Part shown: positions 23,713 through 31,044 of the stretch, piece after piece
Numbering within the stretch: the first letter of the stretch is position 1
Layout: each line of letters begins with the position of its first letter
Assembly (NCBI GenBank): GCA_944390865.1
Contig: CALXRC010000004.1
Location: 1-64,000 of the forward strand
Source of the DNA: an uncultured Spirochaetales bacterium
GTDB lineage: Bacteria > Spirochaetota > Spirochaetia > Sphaerochaetales > Sphaerochaetaceae
Direction of reading: 5' to 3'
DNA length: 64,000 nucleotides
Translations under genes and position numbers: made by a program
The notes under the pieces: generated by a model
What the model saw: only the letters and a program-made list of their open reading frames with translations
Databases searched by the model: none
What the model was told of the DNA's origin: nothing

Positions 23713-25018
23713 TCCTGCGTCCTTCCATGTAGTAGCGCTTTTCTTCAGCATGCCCGATAGAGAAGGTCTTGCGCGGGAAGGCGCCGTCCTTGATGATGTC
23801 GTCAAAGAATGTTTCTTTGGATATTTCGCTCATTATGATGCCGGTATTGCCCTCTTCTGAGGCGATGCGCTCTGTCACTTCGGCTCCATGAATGTAGTCG
23901 ACATTCGTCCTGCCTTCCTCAAGCAGGCTGTCGATGCAGGCCTGGATGATGCTGGCTCCAAGCGAGTATCTGTCGCTTGTGACAGTCCATGCTGTGCGGC
24001 GTGAGCCTGAAATCAGTCCGAAATGTATTTTCCCGTCATTGACGTTGATGCGCTGCCTGAGCACATCCAGCGACGGCACCGCCTCTGTCTCCACGCTTGA
24101 GCAGTATGATCTTATCTTCTGGGCGACAATGTCTTCATCCGTGTTGAAAAAGACTCTGTGGATGGCTTCGAACGTAAGGGCGGGGTCAAAGATGTTTTCG
24201 ATTTCAACAAGCGCCCAGCGCGACGGGTGCTGCTTTGCCTTTTCAGGACCGATGCTCTGCTTGAGATCCTCATAAAGGCTCTTTGCTGTCGCAAGCGAAT
24301 GGTTTCCGTCTCCCATTGCATAGAGCAGGGGATTTGACTTGTCCAGTCTGTCATACAGGAACTGCAGGCCGTCGGCAACAATGCCGATGTCTTCGTCACT
24401 GTTGACCAGATAGCCCCTGATGTGGCCTCCGCCGAGCATCAGCTCTGTGTCATAGACGCACGGCAGGCTGTCCTTCTTTGCGGCAAGTCTTTCAATGATG
24501 GACCTCCTGCTGTCGCTGATCAGCACCATGATGTGGGGAAGCTCCAGCAGCGCATTCTTCCTTATTTCCTTGCGCGGCGGAATGCGGGAAAGGATTGTTC
24601 CTTCTGTCGCCCTGATAAGCGAGCGGCTGTCCTTCTCATATGAATAGCTTTCAAGATCCAGAGAAGCCACGAGGCCATGCCTCACACCGGCAGAAGTGCT
24701 GCGTTCGACAAGAATGAAGCTGTCCTTGTAGCAGGTGAAGATGTCTTTCTCCAGATAAGACTTCATGCTGCTGTTGATTTCGTCAATGATCTTTTCCTTG
24801 TTCCCGTCCTCAAGATAGCACTCTGGGTAGATGAGATGGATTGTGCTTGGAACATCCTTTGTGATTTCCTCCACCTTTTTCCAGTAATCTCTCTGGCTTG
24901 TGAACTGGTCACAGGCGACCACTGCCCATTTTCCATAGTCGATTCCCTCTTTCGGCAGAAGGATGTCGCCTGTATCAAGCGACAGCGAGTTGAGCTTTTC
25001 TCTCAGCTTTGTGTTCAT
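23705..25018 (-). CDS. DUF1015 family protein
   Basis: A 437-aa protein of the DUF1015 family found in spirochaetes, Thermotogae and clostridia. Typical features are KWAVVACDQFTSQ near residue 39, YAMGDGNHSLATAK near residue 220 and VEIENIFDPALTFEAIHRV near residue 255. Its biochemical role is not established to my knowledge; the conserved DGNH motif suggests an enzyme. The start at 25018 has GAGGAG 7 nt upstream. It stands alone between convergent and divergent neighbours. Confidence 0.88.
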   Translation of the reverse strand: MNTKLREKLNSLSLDTGDILLPKEGIDYGKWAVVACDQFTSQRDYWKKVEEITKDVPSTIHLIYPECYLEDGNKEKIIDEINSSMKSYLEKDIFTCYKDSFILVERSTSAGVRHGLVASLDLESYSYEKDSRSLIRATEGTILSRIPPRKEIRKNALLELPHIMVLISDSRRSIIERLAAKKDSLPCVYDTELMLGGGHIRGYLVNSDEDIGIVADGLQFLYDRLDKSNPLLYAMGDGNHSLATAKSLYEDLKQSIGPEKAKQHPSRWALVEIENIFDPALTFEAIHRVFFNTDEDIVAQKIRSYCSSVETEAVPSLDVLRQRINVNDGKIHFGLISGSRRTAWTVTSDRYSLGASIIQACIDSLLEEGRTNVDYIHGAEVTERIASEEGNTGIIMSEISKETFFDDIIKDGAFPRKTFSIGHAEEKRYYMEGRRIR

Positions 25019-25130
25019 CAAAGACTCCTCTGAGCCCGGTATGGGCACTCTTTAAGTTTAAGCCTGCTTTCTGTCCTGAACAAGCCGGAATGCTTGAGAA
25101 AAAACAGCGCTTCAGGTAAAAAGTAAGGCT

Positions 25131-25868
25131 ATGAAAAGACCAGTGATCGGACTTACATGCAGTTACGATTATTCCGACATCTTCACCGAGCAGATTGACA
25201 GAGGACTGACTGTCCCGATGTGGAATTACATCAGTGAAGCCTATATCAGATGCATCGAGAGGGCAGGAGGCTTTCCGCTGCTCATTGCAAACCTTGAGAA
25301 TGAAGACGAGCTGGCTCAGGCCGTGGATCTGTGCGACGGCTTTCTGTTCACAGGAGGCAATGACATTGATCCTCTGTGCTACGGACAGGTGGATCAGGGA
25401 GCCTGCGGCCGCATTATTCCCCAGCGGGACAGGCAGGAGACAGAGCTTGTCAGATATGTGCTTGAGAAGACTGGCAAGAGCGTATTTGGAATATGCCGGG
25501 GCTGCCAGCTGATCAATGTGGCTCTTGGCGGCACGCTGATTCAGGATCTGTCAAAAGTGCGCCATTTCAAGTCAAACTATTCTCTGAACACTGTCAGTCA
25601 CTATGTGGAAATCAGTGAAGGCACAAGGCTTGCCTCGATTCTCGGTCCTGGCCGCATCGGCGTCAACTCCCTTCATCATCAGGCTGCAGACGTGCTTGGA
25701 AGCGGCCTGCGTGCCAGCGCATACAGCGAGGACGGGGTGGTGGAGGCTGTTGAACTTGAGAGTTCAGGGCGTTTTTTTCTGGCAGTCCAGTGGCATCCTG
25801 AGAAGCTGTTTCTGGACGACGTGATGCAGGGGCTTTTCAGGGCCTTTGTCGATTCATGCAGGAGCTGA
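25131..25868 (+). CDS. class I glutamine amidotransferase-like gamma-glutamyl hydrolase (PuuD family)
   Basis: A 245-aa peptidase C26 protein related to gamma-glutamyl-GABA hydrolase. The nucleophile elbow GICRGCQLINV places the catalytic Cys at residue 122, and the His/Glu pair is in VQWHPE near residue 222; LFTGGNDIDPLCY near residue 73 is the oxyanion region. The real substrate is unclear because no putrescine pathway genes are nearby. It is followed after 2 nt by thiamine pyrophosphokinase and then two more genes, forming a four-gene operon. Confidence 0.88.
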   Translation: MKRPVIGLTCSYDYSDIFTEQIDRGLTVPMWNYISEAYIRCIERAGGFPLLIANLENEDELAQAVDLCDGFLFTGGNDIDPLCYGQVDQGACGRIIPQRDRQETELVRYVLEKTGKSVFGICRGCQLINVALGGTLIQDLSKVRHFKSNYSLNTVSHYVEISEGTRLASILGPGRIGVNSLHHQAADVLGSGLRASAYSEDGVVEAVELESSGRFFLAVQWHPEKLFLDDVMQGLFRAFVDSCRS

Positions 25869-25870
25869 GA

Positions 25871-26530
25871 ATGGCCTATTCACTGCTGATAACCGGGGGC
25901 TCTGCTCCTTCTTTCCTGCCTCCTCTTGTTTATGAGATGACTGTCTGCTGCGACAGCGGCTATGACACGGCGCGTGAGCTGGGCCTCAGGCCTGATATCG
26001 TGGTGGGAGACTGCGACTCCACGAAATACAGAGAGGAGATTATTAAACTTGGCTTCACGCCTTGCTCCCATGAAAAGGATGAGTCTGATACAGAGCTCGG
26101 ACTGATGAGGCTTTCTGATCAGCATCACTATGATCTGATCGGCGGCGGAGGAGGCCGTCTGGACCACCTGCTTGCGCTCTTTGCCCTTTTCAGAAAGTAT
26201 GCCTTCCCGCGCTGCTGGCTGACAGCTTCTGATCTCATTCTTTCCCTGAAGAAGGGCACAAGCATTCTGACGCTTCCTCTTAACTGCGATATCAGCTTCT
26301 TCTCACTTTCAGATACCGTGCGCGTATGCTGCGATTCTCTCGTCTGGCCTCTGGATGACTATCTGCTGGATGCCTCTTCCATGAGCCTTTCCAACAGGAC
26401 TGCAGCCTCCAGACTTGAGATAAGGAGCAGCGGAGACTTTCTTGCAAGAATCCCGGTTGACAAAGCGCCCTTTTTCTTTGAGGCCAACACTGCTAATATT
26501 AATACATGCTGGAATTTCGAAGAGTCTTAG
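25871..26530 (+). CDS. thiN: thiamine pyrophosphokinase
   Basis: The enzyme converts thiamine plus ATP to thiamine pyrophosphate plus AMP. The 219-aa protein has CCDSGYDTARELGLRPDIVVGDCDS (parts near residues 26-50), the EKDESDTELGLM motif and GGGGGRLDHLLA near residue 95, all characteristic. The start at ATG 25871 has AGGAG 6 nt upstream. It complements the riboswitch-controlled thiamine transporter at 57.3-61.1 kb: together they would import thiamine and activate it. No TPP riboswitch precedes this operon. Confidence 0.92.
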   Translation: MAYSLLITGGSAPSFLPPLVYEMTVCCDSGYDTARELGLRPDIVVGDCDSTKYREEIIKLGFTPCSHEKDESDTELGLMRLSDQHHYDLIGGGGGRLDHLLALFALFRKYAFPRCWLTASDLILSLKKGTSILTLPLNCDISFFSLSDTVRVCCDSLVWPLDDYLLDASSMSLSNRTAASRLEIRSSGDFLARIPVDKAPFFFEANTANINTCWNFEES

Positions 26531-26844
26531 CCTTTTCATCAAGAATTCACACTTACCTGATGGTGCTGTATCTTTTTTTCGCTGTCCTGATGTGTGCATC
26601 GTTCTTCACGGATGTGGACGCGGCACTTGTCAGCATTGTCTCCGCTGCGATGGCTGTGCTGGCCTGGCTTGTCATCTTTGAAGGAGTGTGGATCATCCTT
26701 GCCAGCATATACCAGATATTCTATTCAAAGGTGCTGGCTGTAGCGCCGGTGCTGCTGACAATTGTCAGGGGTCTGGTTGTTCTGATCATTGCAACCGTGC
26801 TTGATGCACTTGAGCTTGTTATCACACAGGGGGTGACAATATGA
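26506..26844 (+). CDS. small membrane protein of unknown function
   Basis: A 112-aa protein with three strongly hydrophobic segments (residues about 16-35, 38-68 and 76-106) and an amphipathic start. It overlaps thiN by 25 bp and aroH by 4 bp (ATGA), so it is expressed with them. I recognise no family. Confidence 0.75.
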   Translation: MLEFRRVLAFSSRIHTYLMVLYLFFAVLMCASFFTDVDAALVSIVSAAMAVLAWLVIFEGVWIILASIYQIFYSKVLAVAPVLLTIVRGLVVLIIATVLDALELVITQGVTI

Positions 26845-27209
26845 AAAACTGTTTTGCGATCCGCGGTGCCACGACAGTCGAGATTGATAATCCGGCTGAA
26901 ATGGATGAGGCTGTCTCCGAGCTGTTTGACCAGATCGTCACGCGCAACAGGCTTGATCTGGATGATATAGCATACATTCTGCTTTCTCAGACGCCGGATC
27001 TTAAGACAAAGAATGCGGCAACGTGCCTGAGAAAGACAGGCAAGTGCGATTCAATCCCTCTTTTCTGCCTTCAGGAAGCAGAGATTCATGGAATGATGGA
27101 CCATGTCATCAGGCTTCTTGTTGTTGTCGGACGTCCTGCAGAAAGTCCGGCGAAGATGGTCTTCCTGCGCAGGGCTGCGGCTCTCAGGCCTGATCTGAGG
27201 GAAGAATAG
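26841..27209 (+). CDS. aroH: chorismate mutase, AroH class
   Basis: This enzyme rearranges chorismate to prephenate. The 122-aa length, the start FAIRGATTVEIDN, LSQTPDLKTKNAATCLRKTG near residue 50 and the C-terminal HVIRLLVVV match the trimeric Bacillus-type AroH fold. Its product feeds the TyrA-like enzyme encoded at 1300. It is the last gene of the puuD-like-thiN operon, starting within an ATGA overlap. Confidence 0.92.
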   Translation: MKNCFAIRGATTVEIDNPAEMDEAVSELFDQIVTRNRLDLDDIAYILLSQTPDLKTKNAATCLRKTGKCDSIPLFCLQEAEIHGMMDHVIRLLVVVGRPAESPAKMVFLRRAAALRPDLREE

Positions 27210-27450
27210 GGGATGGCTAAGCCTTCTGGCGTAATTTAAGACTGGCTTCTGGATGCAGAAATTTCTCTTCCTGCTTTTCATTTATGAAGAACTTTCTGTA
27301 CGAAGCTGTTTGATGAATGCCTTGCTGTTTAGCTGATCTGTGAGTTAATGCATAAAGGTACAGTCAAGCATAGCTGCAAAAAAGCTTTTTCCAGAGGAAA
27401 GACTTTGGCTGATTGTTGACAAGCATTACACCTGCATAGGATTTTGTAAC

Positions 27451-28041
27451 ATGAAAAGATGCAAATGGACAGGAAATGACCCTCTGCTGATTGAGTACCA
27501 CGACAAAGAATGGGGAGTTCCTCTTTTTGATGATGACAGGCAGTTTGAGTTTCTCTCGCTGGAAGTCATGCAATGTGGATTAAGCTGGATGACAGTCCTC
27601 AGGAAAAGGGATGTAATGAGGAAGGCATTCGATGCATTCTCTCCAAAGCTGGTGTCACAATACACAGATGAGGATGTGTCCAGAATCATGAATACAGAGG
27701 GAATGATCCGATCTGAAAGGAAAATCCGTGCGGTGATCAGCAACGCAAGGCACTTCATCGAAATCCAGGAGAAACATGGATCCTTCTCTAATTTCATCTG
27801 GAGTTATATAGGCTTCAAGCCTGTGGAATATCCAGGTCATGCTGATGGAACAGTCCTCATCAGCCGTAATGAGCTGTCCGACCAGATAAGCAAGGACCTG
27901 AAGAAGCGCGGTTTTTCATATCTAGGGTCAATTACAATTTATTCTCATCTGCAAGCTGCAGGACTGATCAATGATCATTATGATTACTGCTTCAGATATT
28001 TGCAGCTAAAAGGTGATATGAATAAGTATCTGAAATCCTGA
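27451..28041 (+). CDS. tag: DNA-3-methyladenine glycosylase I
   Basis: Tag excises 3-methyladenine from alkylated DNA. The 196-aa protein begins RCKWTGNDPLLIEYHDKEWG with the zinc-site Cys and Trp of the family, continues SLEVMQCGLSWMTVLRKR (catalytic region), and retains the zinc-ligand motif HYDYCFRY near the C-terminus. There is no clear Shine-Dalgarno; TTGACA (27416-27421) and TAGGAT (27437-27442), spaced 15 nt, precede the ATG by 8 nt. Its composition is more A/T-rich than its neighbours and it abuts the IscB element, so it may have been acquired. Confidence 0.93.
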   Translation: MKRCKWTGNDPLLIEYHDKEWGVPLFDDDRQFEFLSLEVMQCGLSWMTVLRKRDVMRKAFDAFSPKLVSQYTDEDVSRIMNTEGMIRSERKIRAVISNARHFIEIQEKHGSFSNFIWSYIGFKPVEYPGHADGTVLISRNELSDQISKDLKKRGFSYLGSITIYSHLQAAGLINDHYDYCFRYLQLKGDMNKYLKS

Positions 28042-28059
28042 AATCTTTTTTCGCAGGTT

Positions 28060-28355
28060 CTGATGTGAATCAGCTTGAGTCAACTACCCCACCTTGAAGA
28101 AGGTGAGGCTTGAAAAAGCCTTGGTTGACTAGCCCAAGGTCTTCGAGACCTACGTTACGGAGGAAGATACAGGCACCGGCGGATGTTGTCCTAGTCCGCC
28201 GCTCTGCGGTCCGTGGTTAAACAGTTCTGATGGGCAGGAACAGTGCTGCGGATATATATAACCCTCCGATAACATCGGCGAAGGACAGTGAGGAGAGATG
28301 CCTCACGACAGGGATTGATCCCTGCATTACCCGTTAAGTCGGGAAAGGAGATTGC
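28060..28355 (+). ncRNA. omega-RNA (HEARO-type) of the IscB element
   Basis: The 300-base region directly upstream of iscB is full of perfect hairpins. An outer helix AGTCAAC/GTTGACT (28078-28084 with 28124-28130) encloses CACCTT/AAGGTG and GGCTT-GAAA-AAGCC. Then follow AGGTC-TTCG-A-GACCT (28137-28151), GGCGGA/TCCGCC (28178-28200), CCGAT/ATCGG (28266-28278), TGAGG/CCTCA (28289-28305) and CAGGGAT/ATCCCTG (28309-28324). Location and architecture match the RNA that guides IscB nucleases, with the guide expected at the 5' end (around 28060-28077). Exact ends are estimates. Confidence 0.85.
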
Positions 28356-29642
28356 ATGGTCTATGTAATCGCACAGAGCGGAAAGCCTCTGATGCCGACA
28401 GAACACTATGGCAAAGTCAGATGGCTTCTCAAAAGAAAAAGAGCTAAGGTTGTAAAACGCTCACCATTTACGATTCAGCTCCTGTACGGAAGCGGAAACG
28501 AAAGGGTGCAGCCTGTGACGCTCGGAGTTGATACCGGGTATCAGACAGCCGGCTGCTCAGCATCAACGGAGAACAAGGTTCTCTTTGAAGCAGAAGAAGA
28601 GATGCGCACTGATGTCTCCGAGCTTCTTACGGAAAGAAGGGAGAAACGCAGTGCGAGGAGGAACAGAAAGACAAGATACAGACAGGCACGCTTCGACAAC
28701 AGAAGACGCACAGAAGGCTGGCTTCCGCCGTCAGCAGAGGCAAGGATTTTATCTCACGAGAACATGATAACCTTAATATCTTCTTTTCTTCCTGTGTCCC
28801 ATATCGCAATCGAAACCGCCGCATTCGACATCCAGAAGATAAAGAATCCTGATATCGAAGGCAAAAGCTATCAGGAAGGGGAACAGCTCGGCTTCTGGAA
28901 CACAAGGGAATATGTATTGTGCAGAGATGGACACAAATGCAGGATATGCGGAGGAAAATCAAAGGACAAAGTCCTTGAAATTCATCATGTCATCCGTCGC
29001 TCGGATGGCGGCACGGACCGCCCCGACAACCTCATGACGCTCTGCAGCCACTGCCACGATGGCGTGCATAAGGGTACAGTAAAACCAGACTTCAAGAAAG
29101 CTCCGCAGTTCAAGGCGGAAACGCTGATGAGCATCATGCGCTGGGAGCTGTACAGAAGACTGCAGAAGCTGTACGGGAAAGAGAATGTATCAATGACATA
29201 CGGGTATATAACAAAGAATACAAGGATTACCCATAAGCTTGAGAAATCGCATTACATTGATGCCAGATGCATTGCAGGGCATCCTGAAGCCTCCTCTGAC
29301 GGGGACTGGTATTACATGCGCAAGACCAGAAGCCATAACAGGAAGATCCATAAGGATACGATTCTCAAGGGCGGCGTGAGGAAACAAAACCAGGCAGAGA
29401 AGCTCATAGGAGGCTTCGGTCTCTTCGACATCGTCAGATATGAGAGAAATATCTGCTATATCCACGGCAGAAGAAGTTCCGGATACTTTGATATAAGGAA
29501 ACTTGACGGGGACAGGATTCATTCCGGTATCCACTATCGGAATCTCGTGCTCATTGAGCGGATAAATACAAGGCTTATAGACAGGAGGAAGCCGATTCCT
29601 CTCCATTCTGCAGAGGCTGGAGTATCCTCGGCTAAAAATTGA
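28356..29642 (+). CDS. iscB: RNA-guided nuclease IscB
   Basis: IscB is the transposon-encoded, omega-RNA-guided DNA nuclease related to the ancestor of Cas9. The 428-aa protein has the N-terminal PLMP domain (SGKPLMPTEHYGK, residues 8-20), RuvC-I with D59 (LGVDTG), an Arg-rich bridge helix (residues about 93-118), RuvC-II with E153 (IAIETAAF), an HNH domain with zinc cysteines C195/C198 and C230/C233 and catalytic H210/H211 and N225, and RuvC-III with H299/D302 (KSHYIDA). A TAM-interaction-type C-terminus follows. All catalytic residues are present, so both strands should be cleavable. AAAGGAG lies 5 nt before the ATG. Confidence 0.95.
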   Translation: MVYVIAQSGKPLMPTEHYGKVRWLLKRKRAKVVKRSPFTIQLLYGSGNERVQPVTLGVDTGYQTAGCSASTENKVLFEAEEEMRTDVSELLTERREKRSARRNRKTRYRQARFDNRRRTEGWLPPSAEARILSHENMITLISSFLPVSHIAIETAAFDIQKIKNPDIEGKSYQEGEQLGFWNTREYVLCRDGHKCRICGGKSKDKVLEIHHVIRRSDGGTDRPDNLMTLCSHCHDGVHKGTVKPDFKKAPQFKAETLMSIMRWELYRRLQKLYGKENVSMTYGYITKNTRITHKLEKSHYIDARCIAGHPEASSDGDWYYMRKTRSHNRKIHKDTILKGGVRKQNQAEKLIGGFGLFDIVRYERNICYIHGRRSSGYFDIRKLDGDRIHSGIHYRNLVLIERINTRLIDRRKPIPLHSAEAGVSSAKN

Positions 29643-29668
29643 TGAAGGTTTTTTAATGGCTGTATGTT

Positions 29669-29702
29669 TGAGTCTGTCTGGATGCTGATGTTCACAGACT
29701 CA
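29669..29702. other. perfect inverted repeat downstream of iscB, possible element end
   Basis: TGAGTCTGT (29669-29677) and ACAGACTCA (29694-29702) form a 9-bp perfect stem with a 16-nt loop, 27 bp after the iscB stop. Subterminal hairpins mark the right ends of IS200/IS605-type elements that carry IscB; this one is a candidate. It could instead be a terminator, but it has no T tract. Confidence 0.35.
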
Positions 29703-29715
29703 TAAATAAAAGAAA

Positions 29716-29748
29716 AACTCAGGAACAAATCCTGAGTTCTCTTTTTTT
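29716..29748. terminator. bidirectional terminator between iscB and the 56-aa protein gene
   Basis: AACTCAGGA (29716-29724), loop ACAAA, TCCTGAGTT (29730-29738), then TCTC and T7. On the minus strand the same stem is followed by TTTTCTTTTATT, so it can stop transcripts from both sides. Confidence 0.8.
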
Positions 29749-29766
29749 AATCAGCATAATCTGAAC

Positions 29767-29937
29767 TTACATCAGATCCTTAGCCTTGCGGGCTGTGTTG
29801 CCGCTCTTTTCGCAGACAGCATAGTGACGAAGCTTGCCGTTCTCGAAGACACTCTTCATCTTGATGACTCCGCCCCATCTGCTCATAAGGATCTTGGCAC
29901 CTTCACGGTGAGCGTTCTTAGAAACATTACCTGCCAT
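29767..29937 (-). CDS. small basic conserved-looking protein (56 aa)
   Basis: An open frame of 56 codons on the minus strand with GGAGG 8 nt before the ATG, between a strong terminator and tRNA-Thr. The protein (MAGNVSKNAHREGAKILMSR..., ending ARKAKDLM) is rich in Lys, Arg and Asn with one Cys and looks like a small nucleic-acid-binding or ribosome-associated protein. It is not bL33, which often follows tRNA-Thr in other bacteria; I do not recognise the family. It probably shares a transcript with tRNA-Thr from the promoter at 30087-30115. Confidence 0.8.
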   Translation of the reverse strand: MAGNVSKNAHREGAKILMSRWGGVIKMKSVFENGKLRHYAVCEKSGNTARKAKDLM

Positions 29938-29989
29938 CTTCAGTTCCTCCAGATCTGTGCCACAGAAGTGGCAATCAAGTTTTCTGAAA

Positions 29990-30062
29990 AGCCGACTGTC
30001 GGATTTGAACCAACGACCGGCTGATTACAAATCAGCTGCTCTGCCAGCTGAGCTAAGTCGGC
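29990..30062 (-). tRNA. tRNA-Thr (anticodon TGT)
   Basis: A 73-nt cloverleaf on the minus strand: acceptor GCCGACT/AGTCGGC, D arm GCTC/GAGC, anticodon stem CTGAT/ATCAG with loop TTTGTAA (anticodon TGT), T arm GGTCG-TTGGTTCAAATCC with normal TTC sequence. The discriminator is T and CCA is not encoded. G1-C72 and C2-G71 agree with threonine identity. The 56-aa protein gene follows 52 nt downstream. Confidence 0.93.
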
Positions 30063-30086
30063 GAGTGCTTTTCAGCAACGGATTAG

Positions 30087-30115
30087 AAAGTACACAATTT
30101 CTGAATTCTTTGCAA
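30087..30115 (-). promoter_or_regulatory. predicted promoter of tRNA-Thr and the 56-aa protein gene
   Basis: On the minus strand TTGCAA (30115-30110), 17 nt, TACTTT (30092-30087), followed by tRNA-Thr about 25 nt downstream. Confidence 0.45.
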
Positions 30116-30292
30116 GGGGGATGAACGGTAATTTTTCCAAAAAGCAGAAAATTTTTGCTTTCCCTGAGCCTTCTGCTTATCTCATGTGTTTTCATGACAA
30201 ATATTTAGATCTGCTCATGCCTGCTGCAGGACGGCAAAATGCGAAATTCTCTGATTTAATGCACTTTTCTGCTGTCAACAGGCATTTGCTCG

Positions 30293-30301
30293 TGCTATTA
30301 T
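30293..30301 (+). promoter_or_regulatory. extended -10 promoter of the first repeat-domain lipoprotein
   Basis: TGC-TATTAT within CGTGCTATTATTGA. The second, paralogous lipoprotein gene has the nearly identical CGTGTTATTATTAA upstream, so the promoter core was apparently duplicated or conserved together with the domain. Confidence 0.45.
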
Positions 30302-30363
30302 TGAATAAAACTGACATTGCCTAAACGATGTCAATAAAATCAGAAGGATGAAAAGGTAAAACT

Positions 30364-30837
30364 ATGACTAAGCCACTTTCCGTTGTTTTACTGGCTTTGA
30401 TGCTTGTCCTGTCACTTGCAGGCTGTCAGAGCAGCGAGCCAGTCGATTCTGTTCAAGAGATTGTTGTTCCGGCACCTGCTCCGGTAACTGAGGCACCTGC
30501 ACCTGCACCTGTCGTTGAAGAAGAGCCGGCTGCTGCCGCACCTGTCACAGGCTCCCTGACAGTCTATGACTATACAGCAACTTATGAAGCTGTTCCGGGA
30601 CAGGCTGTTGTCAGCTATCCTGACTTCATCACAGATGAAGAGATTGGCGCCTTCTTTGCCTATGCCTATGCAAACCATGAGGCAGAGCTTACAGGCGTTT
30701 ACTATGAGATCACGGCACCCGGCACGCTTGTGCTGACCTTCCCGCAGGAAGTGACAGTCGCAGATGCTGCAGCCGTTGTTGATCACCTGAGCGCAAATGA
30801 CCTTCCTGCTTTCCTCAATCAGTATCTTGGGGCTTAA
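30364..30837 (+). CDS. lipoprotein with a domain shared with the adjacent 5'-nucleotidase
   Basis: A 157-aa predicted lipoprotein: signal with lipobox LAGC (Cys21), a Pro/Ala/Val/Glu-rich linker (residues about 30-62, repeated APAPV), then a domain of about 95 residues starting near GSLTVYDYTATYEAVPG and ending LPAFLNQYLGA. The same domain, with very high identity (for example YYEITAPGTLVLTFPQEVTVAD split between both), forms the N-terminal part of the protein encoded at 31045. Function is unknown; an envelope-located binding or anchoring role is conceivable. AAGG lies about 8 nt before the ATG. Confidence 0.85.
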   Translation: MTKPLSVVLLALMLVLSLAGCQSSEPVDSVQEIVVPAPAPVTEAPAPAPVVEEEPAAAAPVTGSLTVYDYTATYEAVPGQAVVSYPDFITDEEIGAFFAYAYANHEAELTGVYYEITAPGTLVLTFPQEVTVADAAAVVDHLSANDLPAFLNQYLGA

Positions 30838-30870
30838 GCAGCTGAAATAAACTTCATTAATCTGATCTGT

Positions 30871-30899
30871 GCACCGGAAAAATTTCCGGTGCATTTCAT
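30871..30899 (+). terminator. terminator after the first lipoprotein gene
   Basis: GCACCGGAAA and TTTCCGGTGC (30871-30892) form a perfect stem, followed by ATTTCATTT. Confidence 0.6.
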
Positions 30900-30978
30900 T
30901 TGTCGCATGCGGAATGTAAAAAGTTGGATAAATTAACCGGCAGACACTAATTTTTAGTTACCGAGTGTCAGTATGCCG

Positions 30979-30987
30979 TGTTATTAT
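30979..30987 (+). promoter_or_regulatory. extended -10 promoter of the nucleotidase lipoprotein
   Basis: TGT-TATTAT, matching the element upstream of the paralogous lipoprotein gene. Just upstream, GACACT and AGTGTC (30943-30969) form an inverted repeat that might be an operator. Confidence 0.4.
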
Positions 30988-31044
30988 TAAGCAGATGTTT
31001 TCAGACATCTTTTCTGATACTTACCTTAATTCAGGAGGATACAA

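Larger units (their letters stand above)
30063..30363. other. intergenic region carrying divergent promoters
   Basis: This 301-bp A/T-rich interval separates tRNA-Thr (minus) from the lipoprotein gene (plus). It holds the tRNA promoter at 30087-30115 and the extended -10 element at 30293-30301. Short open frames in it show no coding character. Confidence 0.5.

Noticed and set aside
28060-29642. Cas9 or a CRISPR locus
   Set aside because: The protein is far shorter than Cas9, has the PLMP domain of IscB, and there is no repeat-spacer array or cas1/cas2.
29824-30024. Plus-strand open frame overlapping tRNA-Thr
   Set aside because: It is antisense to both the 56-aa gene and the tRNA and has no start signals.
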